Positions 10,111 through 18,698 of a DNA stretch of 18,747 bases are shown one piece after another. Under the pieces are notes generated by a model. The model made no database searches. It was not told the DNA's origin and worked only from the letters and a program-made list of their open reading frames with translations. Both the position numbers and the translations under genes were made by a program. The DNA is taken from assembly GCA_933822405.4 (NCBI GenBank), contig CAKOGP040001779.1, forward strand, positions 1 through 18,747, in the 5' to 3' direction. How positions within the stretch are numbered: the first letter of the stretch is position 1; each line of letters starts with the position of its first letter. The stretch is from Cylindrotheca closterium (taxonomy: Eukaryota > Bacillariophyta > Bacillariophyceae > Bacillariales > Bacillariaceae).

Positions 10111-11559
10111 AAAGGTGTTACTTCCATGAAGTTCTTCGATAGGAAGAGAAATTTGGAGACATTTCAAGATTGGTGTGGCCGATTTGGATCACCATCAAGA
10201 AAATGTTGATAGAGGAACCAATGATATTGGGAGCCTCGTTACTGATCTGGAGGACCTACAAGAGCCACCAGAAGAAGAGAATGTATTTGAGCCTGAAACG
10301 CCTCAAGTAGCCAAAGTCACTCAATCTGGGCAAGTTGCAATGTCTGGGCTGAACCTTTCTCAAGTTCCAAAGAAACCAAGAGAATGGCCTTCAAGCAGGA
10401 GTGGCAGTTCTGCCAATAAGAACAAGAATCAAGTTGCAACAAGACACAAGCATTGAGAGAGAGAGAATTGGAACCGTTGAAGAACAAGTTAAAATCTGGT
10501 ACTTTTACCAAAGAAGGAAGTCGCAGTACTAAAGACAGTAAAGCTATCCTTGAAGCACAGCACAATCTATGTTTCCAACAGATTGGGAACAAGATAAAAG
10601 CTGATTATGAAGAGCACAATGCTATTCTGATCGCTTGTTGCATGATGAAGATCAAGGCCAAGTTTGATACTGAAGAAGGTCTGAACTTCATCCAACAGTA
10701 CTACATCAATCAAGGACTGAAGAAGTTTGGTGATGATGGAAAGGATGCTGTGGAGAAGGAATTGAGACAAATGCTTCTGAGAGATTGTTTCACTCCCGAA
10801 TTTGTTAGAGACATGACCGCGTCTGAGCAAAAGAAGACCCAATCAGCGATGATGTTAGTAGCGGAGAAGCAATTCAAAAAGACAAATAAAGGTTGTTTAG
10901 TATACCAAGGCGATGGAACTCGTGAATGGTTATTGCAAGAGGACACTGCAAGTCCAACTGCTTTGCAAGAAGCAATCACCACTACTCGTGTTATTGATGC
11001 ACACAAAGGTAGAGATGTATTGACAATGAACATGCCTAACGCTTTCATTCAAACTTATATGCCTGAAGCTAAGGAGGGAGAAGATCGTATCTACATGAAA
11101 ATCACTGGCATGATGGTCCAGATATTGATTGACATGGCCCCAGAGTATCGCAAATACGTTGTATTAGAGAACAGAAAGCGAGTAATCTATGTGCGGGTAC
11201 TACGTGCTATATATGGGATGTTACAATCAAGCCTCCTATTCTATAATCAGTTTTGAAGTGATTTGGAGGCAAAGAGATTTGTTTTCAATCCATATGACCC
11301 GTGTGTTGCTAACAAAGTTGTTGATAAAAAACAGCAAACTATCAGGTTTCATGTTGACGATCTTATGTCAAGTCACATGGACCCAAATGACAAATTTGCT
11401 AAGTGATTGAACATGAGATATTGTTTGATCAAGGCATGCACAATCGTCAGAGGAAAGATACACAGATATCTTGGAATGACTTTGGATTACTCGGTGAAAG
11501 GAAAACTCAAGATCCGCATGGACCACTATGTCAAGAGCATGTTCGAAGAATACTGGAGG

Positions 11560-11649
11560 CTGGGAAAGGAAAGTTACTCAATGCTGAGTACCGTCAAATC
11601 TTGCATACTACTGTTCGCTGGGAAAGGAAAGTTCCTCAATGCTGAGTAC
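11560..11649 (+). repeat. 32-bp direct duplication at the copia truncation point
   Basis: The 32 bp at 11560-11591 recur at 11618-11649 with one mismatch (A versus C), 58 bp apart. The first copy is in the original frame and encodes GKGKLLNAEY. The second copy follows HTTV, where the element should continue, and after it the sequence is no longer copia-like. Confidence 0.9.
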
Positions 11650-11659
11650 TTCCGTTTCT

Positions 11660-12310
11660 CTTGCCTCCACCAGCCGTCAGCGCACCTTTTACTTGCCTCG
11701 ACATTTCAACCCTGATCTCCCACCTCTACCAGTGGACGCTGTCCGCGCCTTGGTCCTTGTCTTCCCTAGCCGTTCTCCAATCCACAAGAGCCGGGTCCTC
11801 CTACACTCCACGGGCCCTCATCTACCAGCCAAACCACCTGCCCCCAACTTCCTTCCTTGATCTGCAAAGGAAGTAACTGCTGTTCAAAGACTGGTCAACA
11901 ACTACTTCAACGATCACCATCGTCACATTCTACCCAAGATGGTTGAAGAATGTAACTCGAAATCCTTGACAGCAAATGAAATGGTTGTTGAGGTGGATTT
12001 CATGATCCAATTGAGCGACGTGATCCCTGCTATACATGACAATACGCCTCTTTACAACATCGCGCCTCTTCAAGCCTCCATCGACGGCACCGAGAGACCT
12101 TGTTTTCTCATTGGCTGTGACAATCCGGATTTTTCAGAAGGACTATCTCGAAAAATGTGTCAGCATCTTGACAGAGTCGGCATCTTCCAAGAGTTTCAAC
12201 ACCTGCTTGTTCTTGGTAATTTTTGCTAATTTATGTATTCAGTGTCTTGAAGTGCCGATGGCCAAGGAACTGTGGGGCAATGCAAGTATTCATGATCATG
12301 CTGAATAGAC
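11660..12310 (+). CDS. Unrecognised ORF (about 11863-12229) in unassigned DNA
   Basis: The frame is open from about 11863 to a stop at 12229, with the first ATG at 11939 (96 codons). It encodes VDFMIQLSDVIPAIHDNTP, then ERPCFLIGCDNPDF and GIFQEFQHLL. I do not recognise it. The stretch before it (11660-11860) is C-rich and open in two frames, with many Pro and Ser codons, and looks non-coding. It begins exactly where the copia element is truncated, so it may belong to the sequence that replaced the element's 3' end, possibly another decayed element. Confidence 0.25.
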
Positions 12311-12897
12311 CACGCACCTCAGATCATCCCCATAGACTTCATTGGACCAATTGACAAGACGCCCAAATCTTTCTATACGGCTATGTAGCTTATTAGCTAG
12401 AACCATATACTGTAACCAACTTTAACATAGTGTATTGTCAAGTCCCTTTGTCCATTTGATGTTAGTGCTAGCTACCCGGGACAATGGATAATTTCAAACT
12501 GCCATATATATGGTAAGTGGTAAGTCAAGACCATTCCATCTGACATCTTGCCGACCAATGATCTCCTACCATGGTACTGATTGAGAGTGTCAAGGTACCA
12601 ATGCCAAAAAGTTTGTGCGTCACTCCCATTTTGGCTAAGTTGCGACATGATTGGATCCACAAATTGTAATAACAAATAGAAGTGTAGTTCAAGTACATCC
12701 ATCGATCACCGTACTGATAGCGACAAGTTAGTCATACTGTTCACTTGGCTGTTTGTACTAGGAGTATTATTACATATGTTTTCTATAATAACATAATGAA
12801 TCTAGGTTCTTTGTACTGTACACTATTGCCTCGTCTTGGCTTCCAAGCTAAGACGCCTTTCCATCTCGAGCTTGGGCAACTTGCAACGCTGCGTCCT
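12310..12897. other. Intergenic region, no supported gene
   Basis: AT-rich with many stops. A 76-codon ORF on the - strand (12702-12472) has no recognisable feature. Nothing else is supported up to the end of the GH2 fragment at 12898. Confidence 0.4.
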
Positions 12898-14060
12898 TTA
12901 GTGAAATATAGTGATGGTAGGAAAGGTCAAGCGAACAGTTTCCAGACCAGGTGAACTACTAGCCTCCAATACAATATCTTGTTCATTGCCATTCAAGGTC
13001 AATCCCGATGGACCGTCAATTGATGGCAGTTTGGCCTTTTTATAGAACCGCCGCTCGGACCAATCAATGATACGCAATATGCCACGGAGTATTGTTGGAT
13101 GACTTTGAATTGCCACTTCCTTTTCCTTGGATCTCTCTTGGTCCATCATAATGGCAAAGGAATCCTTTTGACTATTGGCCGGTTGCATCGATGATCGACG
13201 CTCAGATCAGTGCCGCATCTTGGCCATCCAAAAAGAGGGCACTTCTGGTTCCAGTGTGAGGCGAAGGGCAATCGATACTTACAGTAGTTTCAGAGCAATT
13301 GGCGGGCCACAATTCATGACTTCTGTGGATGCGACAGCGTCGCCAGCTTCTTCCATCCGAGCAACTGCTGCAAGAGATCCAGCCTTCCATTCGACATTTT
13401 GACTATTAGCCATGTGTAGTACCACCTGGCCAGTTGCATCTGGGATGGAGGAGGCTCGGATCAGTGCCGCATCTTGACCATTCAAAAAGAGGGCACTTTC
13501 TGTTCCAGTGTGAGGCAAAGGGCAATGGATACTCAGTTTCAAAGCGAGTGGAGGACCACAAGTTGTGACTTCTGTGGATACTGCCGTGTCGTCATCTTCT
13601 TCCATCCGAGCAACAGCTACATGAGAACAAGCCTTCCATTCCACGTCTTCAAATTCCGCATACGACCCTTCACCTCGAACCATGGACGCCACAGGAAGTA
13701 TTCCTTGGGAAGCATTGTTGACAAACAAAAGGATGAATGGCGAATTCGAGTAGAGATGAATGGTTCTCGTTATATTGCCCTTAGTGCAGTCCCACCTGTC
13801 GGGAGACTCCAAAGATTCCACCAGCTTGACTTCGTGCTTACCCTTATTGTTTTCAAATGTCTTGTCAGGTCGACCATCTGTCACACAATTCAAAAGTCAT
13901 TGACAACAGACCCAAAATACGACTGGCTTTTCAAACCCCTTCAAATCAAATTGACCATTTGTACTCAACACTGTCTTTCCTGTCGTGGGGACACAATAAG
14001 AAATCTTCAAACCCCTCGCAGCCACAGCGGCGACGAGCGCAATCTGAAACCAAGTGGAGG
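12898..14060 (-). pseudogene. GH2 beta-galactosidase-like gene, 3' part (end of barrel and C-terminal domains)
   Basis: Read from about 14060 downward. STNGQFDLKGFEKPVVFW matches the linker after the GH2 TIM barrel. A TGA at 13899-13897 sits where Trp is expected (CQ*LLN). The frame then continues through VTDGRPDKTF, KLVES, TIHLYSNSPFILLFVNN and ASQG, typical of the first C-terminal beta-sandwich (DUF4982-like), and on to CGPPLALKLS and ALFLNGQDAALIRAS, typical of the next Ig-like domain. A second, decayed copy of about 83 residues follows in tandem. Farther on, in another frame, NNTPWHIAYH, LVRAAV, LNGNEQDIVLEAS and ETVRLTFP match the end of the domain before a stop at 12898. GH2 enzymes hydrolyse terminal beta-galactosides or related sugars; these domains are structural. 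Several stops and frameshifts make it a pseudogene. It begins where the + strand barrel fragment ends, so the two halves are complementary. Confidence 0.8.
13170..13647 (-). repeat. Tandem duplication of about 250 bp within the GH2 C-terminal domains
   Basis: Two direct copies lie at about 13400-13647 (B) and 13170-13397 (A). Both encode VEWKA, VARMEE, CGPP-ALKL, CP-PHTGT, SALFL and GQDAALI. B reads into A without losing frame. A carries an insertion of about 5 bp after ALKL, a CGA-to-TGA change at 13204-13202 relative to B, and lacks about 20 bp present in B just before ATAGTCAAAA. Confidence 0.85.
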
Positions 14061-14153
14061 ATAACCTCTTTCTTCACTTATTGTATGAGGAAATGCACAC
14101 ATACCAGCTTCCGCATCGTGTGGTTAAGGAAGATTGGTGATTTGCTATGATTT

Positions 14154-14984
14154 GTGATTGACAACGCCTTGCTTTTGTCATTGGCCCTTCTTCTTGATGT
14201 GTCACTACGCTCTGTCGCATTTCTTTCTCCTACTAGGCCCTGCAGTATCAATCTCTTTCAAGCCCAAGCTTCTCGTAGTATGATATTGGTGGCAACTTCC
14301 AACGTACTGCTCACAATTCACCCAATCCAACTCTGTTGGACTTGTACAATCAATTGGGCATGGTGGTTTTGAATGAGAATTGGCTCTTTGGGAATAAAAC
14401 AACGTAATTAGAGAACATGAATGCACTCGTCAATCAAACGGGATCAGAACCATCCCAACACACATGGCTGCCAAGGACAACAAGAAGTGGCCAGTGCAGT
14501 GTTTCAGGAAGTGGTGGATACCTACAATGGAACCCGACCTACATTGGCCAATATGATGAAATATGGAGGCATCTTGTCCGACACGATCGATATCCAAGGA
14601 GTCTCTTATGGGCCCGGGGAAAACTTGGACAAATGCCATGCCAACTTGCCTGAGAACCCCATGATGCAGTCCGAATGCTGTTCATGCAATACTATGCAAG
14701 GAGAAAATCCGGTATGTGGTACAGTGCGGCAATTGACTGGCTGGGTGTTATAATGATTGATTGATTGATTTGATGCATTCATTTGTATTCATTAATCTAA
14801 CCCAGTTTTCTTTGCTGCTCCTCTTTTCTCTGAACTTTTAGCATTATGCCTCGGATCAAGGAGCTTTCAATGGCCGCTGCTTGGAACAAACCGTCAACGC
14901 TTCAGATAGTGTGGCATATGCGGCTGCAGTCCTTGTCTAGAGCTTTTTGACTACTACTGGGAGTTGCAGGGAGTTTGCATCTGA
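14154..14984 (+). pseudogene. GH2 beta-galactosidase-like gene, catalytic barrel part
   Basis: The + strand encodes barrel motifs in order: INLFQAQASR (frame 3), then GGNFQRTAHNSPNPTLLDLY and NQLGMVVLNENWLFGN (frame 2, to a TAA at about 14405), then IKRDQNHPN, VDTYNGTRPTLANMMKYGG, SYGPGENLDK and SECCSCNT (frame 3). SECCSC should hold the nucleophile Glu. The segment between NHPN and the next block lacks the usual WS-x-x-NE, so the acid/base Glu is deleted. An intron (14712-14841) joins GENP to an exon with CLEQTVNASDSVAYAAA. That exon ends LV-TAG at 14938-14940, where Trp is expected, and then FDYYWEL in a shifted frame. The N-terminal sugar-binding domain is absent. Retaining glycosidases of this family use two Glu residues, so this copy would be inactive. 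It stops where the inverted 3' part begins. Confidence 0.85.
14712..14841 (+). other. Predicted 130-bp GT-AG intron in the GH2 pseudogene
   Basis: It starts GTATGTGG right after a complete Pro codon, has a TTGATTGATTGATT run, and ends CTGAACTTTTAG. Splicing joins GENP to HYASDQGAFNGRCL in frame, restoring the order expected for GH2. Reading through it meets a stop after 13 codons. Confidence 0.75.
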
Positions 14985-15150
14985 TGCGTGTGACGCGTCG
15001 TAACTAGTTATCTATTCCGAATCAAACCGCGCATGCCACACCAAACAACACCAAACAGAGCGGAGGTTTCCAAACGAAACCAAACGACACAAGATCACAC
15101 TTCTTGTGTTGTTTTGGAATAAAACCAAACGAAACAAAACCGCGAGATTT
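14985..15150. other. Flank of the pentanucleotide array with a short hairpin
   Basis: ACACAAG (15087-15093) and CTTGTGT (15103-15109) form a 7-bp stem. On its left, CCAAACGAAACCAAACG is complementary in kind to the GTTTG/GTTTC array on its right, so the flank could pair with the array. Confidence 0.5.
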
Positions 15151-15795
15151 TGTGTTGTTTGGTTTGGTTTTGTTTGGTTTTGTTTTGTTTGGTTTTGTTT
15201 GGTTTGCTTCGTTTCATTTTGTTTCGTTTCGTTTCGTTTTGTTTTGGTTTGGTTTGGTTTGTTTTGGTTTGTTTTGGTTTGGTTTGGTTTGGTTTGGTTT
15301 GGTTTGGTTTGTTTTGTTTTGGTTTGGTTTGGTTTGGTTTGTTTTGGTTTGGTTTGGTTTGGTTTGGTTTGGTTTGGTTTGGTTTGGTTTGGTTTGGTTT
15401 GGTTTGGTTTGGTTTGGTTTGGTTTGGTTTGGTTTGGTTTCGTTTCGTTTGGTTTCGTTTCGTTTCGTTTCGTTTCGTTTCGTTTCGTTTCGTTCGTTTC
15501 GTTTCGTTTGGTTTCATTTCGTTTCATTTCGTTTCATTTTGTTTCATTTCGTTTCATTTCGTTTCATTTCGTTTCATTTCGTTTCATTTCGTTTCATTTC
15601 GTTTCATTTTGTTTCATTTTGTTTCATTCTGTTTCATTTTGTTTCATTTTGTTTCATTTCGTTTCATTTCGTTTCATTTCGTTTCATTTCATTTCATTTC
15701 ATTTCATTTCATTTTATTTTGTTTGGTTTCATTTTGTTTGGTTTCGATATATTCCTAAAAATTGCTTGTTTGGTTTCGTTTGGTTTCGATATATT
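15151..15795. repeat. Long (GGTTT)n / (CGTTT)n / (CATTTCGTTT)n low-complexity array
   Basis: The array has ordered zones: mixed TTTGG and TTTTG units to about 15240, nearly pure GGTTT units to about 15440, CGTTT units to about 15515, and a 10-bp unit CATTTCGTTT to about 15690, decaying to CATTT. The last part (15720-15795) holds two copies of GGTTTCGATATATT. A 5-bp period avoids stops in several frames, producing long but meaningless ORFs rich in Phe, Trp, Leu and Val. Confidence 0.97.
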
Positions 15796-15881
15796 GAAAA
15801 ATTGTTCGCCTCGAAAAGGAAGGCGCAGAACCATCAACACGTAATATCTTTGCGGTTTTTTTTAACCCTATTCTGAAACAA

Positions 15882-16302
15882 TGTCAGATATTCAACTCCA
15901 TAGCTGTAATGACAGTCTCAACGCTCTAGCTACCTCTGGAGTATACTGTACTGAGCTCGAATCTACGATGGCTATGGATTGCCTACAATAGGAACAGGTG
16001 CCAGTGATGCTGGGCTTCAACCTGCGGATGAACAGTCTCACCACTTTGTATTAGATCTTATTCTACTGCTATTCTTGCCAGAAGTCGATCAACAATGATC
16101 TCCGCAAGCAGGTACAAAACATCTCTTTCCGGAAGCCATCTGCGTCAGCTCTCACCAGCTGTCGCGGCGTATAAAGCACATACGCACATGCTCTTCACAA
16201 ACTAGTCACAGAGTAGATCTACCTTCATCCATCTCTGTACGTACTCCAACCGTACTCCTGTCCGTGTTCAATATCACAAATGTCCAACTTCACTGTCTGA
16301 CA
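15882..16302. mobile_element. Probable 421-bp LTR
   Basis: The segment starts TGTCAGA (15882-15888) and ends TCTGACA (16296-16302), a 7-bp perfect terminal inverted repeat with the TG...CA ends of LTRs. It lies just past the stop of the - strand copia pol, where a 3' LTR should be. The flanks (AACAA and TGTTC) do not match, consistent with one LTR of an element rather than a solo LTR. TATAAAG at 16170-16176 lies on the + strand, so the direction is not certain. No partner LTR is in the window. Confidence 0.45.
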
Positions 16303-16437
16303 TGTTCGACTGTTCTTTTATCTATTAAGATCCCATTTCACCAACGCACTCCTGTCGTTTTGAGGACTCCAGTTGCGATAAGGAATCCTTTCTTCATTTA
16401 ATATGTAACGTGTATATATAACTCAAGACGGTCATAT
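16303..16437. other. Untranslated 3' tail of the - strand copia element
   Basis: The stretch lies between the pol stop and the probable LTR. It is AT-rich with a purine run (AATGAAGAAAGG on the - strand) but no clear polypurine tract next to the LTR. Confidence 0.3.
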
Positions 16438-16622
16438 CTAATCTTCCTGATCCCCTTGGATCAATGCCCAAAATTTGCGGAACTTTTCCCCTTGCAAAGG
16501 TTTTGTCATATAATCCCCCCACATTCCACATGTGTACTGCTGCGGCTGTTCAGCTTCTGTTTCTTGGACCATGGTCATCACTCCTCCTGTGTGACTCTTG
16601 AAGTCAGGGTGAACCGCAAAAG

Positions 16623-16717
16623 ACGCATCAACATACCACTTCATGAAGTGGTATGTTGATGCGTAATAATAATGTCTTATTATTATTATTATTATTACGC
16701 ATCAACATACCACTTCA
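16623..16717. repeat. Triple copy with perfect palindrome in the RNase H region
   Basis: A 21-bp sequence encoding MKWYVDA on the - strand occurs three times in alternating orientation: 16623-16643, 16644-16664 (inverted) and 16697-16717. The first two form a perfect 42-bp palindrome. The second and third extend into a 30-bp inverted repeat (16644-16673 with 16688-16717) around a 14-bp AT-rich loop made of ATT triplets. Confidence 0.95.
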
Positions 16718-18668
16718 TTACACGAAGGTTGTCAGCGCTCAGCGTGAGATGCCATTTCTTGGTAGAGTGCATGTATCTCATAAGTTTCACGAGTTTATGC
16801 CAATCACTCTGATTTGGGTTTTGAACTCGTGATGCCAAAATTGCTACCGTCGGATGCATATCCAGACGCGTGGGTTTGGTCAAAAACAAATGTTTTGCAA
16901 CAAACCTTTGAAACTCGGTCTGTTGATCTTTATCCAATAGTTTTCCTTTTCCTACCTCCAGCAAATTGTTGCAAGTTCCTGTTTGTCATCCTCTTTAAAC
17001 TTGACAGAAAACGCGTCGAGCATTCTTTGGACATAATCGTCCATTCAAATCTTCAACTGTGGGACTTGCAGTGTCCTCACAAGACAACCAATCCCGGGTC
17101 TTGTTACCTTTGAATACACAGCGTCCTTTGATTGTCACACCATCATTCTTTTCGGCCAGTAGCATCATTGCATCTACGGCCTTCTTTCTTTCGGCCGGTC
17201 TTAGTTTCTCAATACTGATCAGTGTCCAGCAACTGCGCTTGATCAGTTGGTCAAGTTCTTTCATGGCCGCTCCTTGAATATCTTCAGTCCTTTATTCGGA
17301 TAGTATTGCTGAATGAATGAGACTCCGTCTTGCCCATTGATACCACTGTTGACACCCTCAAGTATTTGTTGAATAACACGAGCGACTACCAACGCTTCGT
17401 CAGCGTCATTTCTCAAAACGTTTGGCACAGGCGGAATCTTCCTTTGTAGGTATGCCTGTCCAAATCTTGATTTCTCTCTTCTATAGCTCTCAGTGGGTCT
17501 CATTTTTACCCCTTGGGAGAAGTAGGATCGATTGTGTCTTGGGCAAAGTACCCTTTTTGCTCCAACCTTGACACCGTCGTCACTGTAGCTTCTCACAACT
17601 CCTTCGGTGTCGGACTCATTATCATCTGTGTCCGCGAATCTCACTCCTGCACCATCTTCCTCTTCTGATTCAACTGCCACATCTTCTTGTGTGTCGTCAT
17701 CAAATTCGAACAGTACTTCTTCTTTGTCTGGTTTTCCAAGTTCCACTAACTCAGCTGCCAGTTCGTCTAACATTTGCTTCATTACTTCATTTTCTAGTTC
17801 ACATTTGTATTTGTCTTTGTAGTCCATGTCCTCATTGGCAGTGTTCCTGGTAGTCTTCGTCCATCGGATCTTCAGCATCTTGTTTAGCCTTAATCTTCTT
17901 GAACAATCTGTCAAACATTTTGTCCTCTAGCTCATCTTCATATTGATTCGCCTCGCTATCGTATCTTGGGTTCCTGTCCCTGTCGAACCTCGATTCCATG
18001 ATGTCTGCTTCAGCATCCATTAGTAATTCATCAACTTCGTCACTCAGTCTTTTGATTTCGTTTACTGGTACGTAGTTTTCATCCCACAGTTCATCTGGGT
18101 CCACTCCTTTGAGCAAATCACCATCGAGGATTAGCTTGCCATTACGCTTGGAATAGGTGCGTAATTCCGTCACTCCTTCCAATCTTGCGTCTTCTTCTAT
18201 AATCGTGATGACTTGGTCGGTCATCAGAAGAACCTTGATCTTCGCACGTTGTGCCTCGCACTTTGTGTTCAGATCATAGATACGGTGTCCTTCTTGAATA
18301 TTGTTGGTGGGTCCCATGTAAACACCTTCAATTGTTCGAACAGTCATATTATTCTTGTTGTCATGGCCATATCCATGCACCAATCTCAGCGACAAATTCG
18401 TTAGAGGCATCAACCATTTGTTGAGGCATAATCATATGCGGGCTGTAGTATGCAGACAACCCACCTTTTGCCGGATAGTAGTTGGATATTTTTGCGACTC
18501 TTGTCATAAGTGCCACAGTTAACTTCTTTGGAATCACCTTGAATGGCATTCGGTGAAAGTTGTTGGGATATGACGAAATATGAGTTTTTACGTTCCAAAC
18601 GAAACTATTCAAGTACGAGATTTTCGACACGTGCGATCGGACTTTGATCGTGCAAGATGTCGGGATTC

Positions 18669-18698
18669 GACGCAAGTATGCCGGACGCAAGTCTGTCG
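18669..18698. repeat. Two 15-bp direct copies
   Basis: GACGCAAGT-TG-CG occurs twice head to tail, at 18669-18683 and 18684-18698, with two differences, near the window edge within or beside the integrase remnant. Confidence 0.7.

Larger units (their letters stand above)
8606..11650 (+). pseudogene. Broken Ty1/copia pol: protease, integrase tail, reverse transcriptase
   Basis: Domains appear in copia order. Codons from 8606 to 9613 give an Ala/Thr/Gly-rich linker, then an aspartic protease with MDSGCTNTTICN (catalytic DSG at 9233-9241) and a GAG-pre-integrase region. The integrase core is mostly deleted: the next frame (about 9570-9965) resumes at IKCDRAF and keeps only the end, with TAERNNRTLKER holding the third catalytic residue (Glu). 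After a TAG at about 9963 the same frame runs on to VVVLPVTPLG. A linker follows at 10175-10456. Reverse transcriptase (10453 to about 11617) shows EDTASPT, MNMPNAFIQT (motif A with Asn where Asp is usual), RAIYGMLQ, NPYDPCVANK, HVDDLMSSH (the YVDD-type box) and HRYLGMTLDYS, crossed by TGA at 11254 and 11404. RNase H is absent. Such elements copy RNA into DNA and integrate it. This copy is dead and truncated at 11617-11650. Confidence 0.85.

Noticed and set aside
12215..12242. A 27-bp intron-like segment (GTAATT...TTCAG) at the end of the unknown ORF
   Set aside because: Too short for normal splicing, and joining the flanks gives a stop after two codons, so it gains nothing.
12472..12702. 76-codon ORF on the - strand
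   Set aside because: No motif, no supporting context, and a length expected by chance.
13474..14064. 196-codon ORF on the + strand
   Set aside because: It is the antisense shadow of the GH2 C-terminal domains, whose motifs are clear on the - strand.
2856..14940. TGA read as an amino acid (alternative genetic code)
   Set aside because: Stops include TAG and TAA as well as TGA, frameshifts and deletions occur in the same genes, and the - strand gene at 3924-5731 is open without any internal TGA.
15104..15876. Very long ORFs on both strands (up to 256 codons) across the pentanucleotide array
   Set aside because: They follow from a 5-bp repeat that lacks stops in several frames. The proteins are only Phe/Trp/Val/Leu or Lys/Pro/Asn/Gln/Thr periodic strings.
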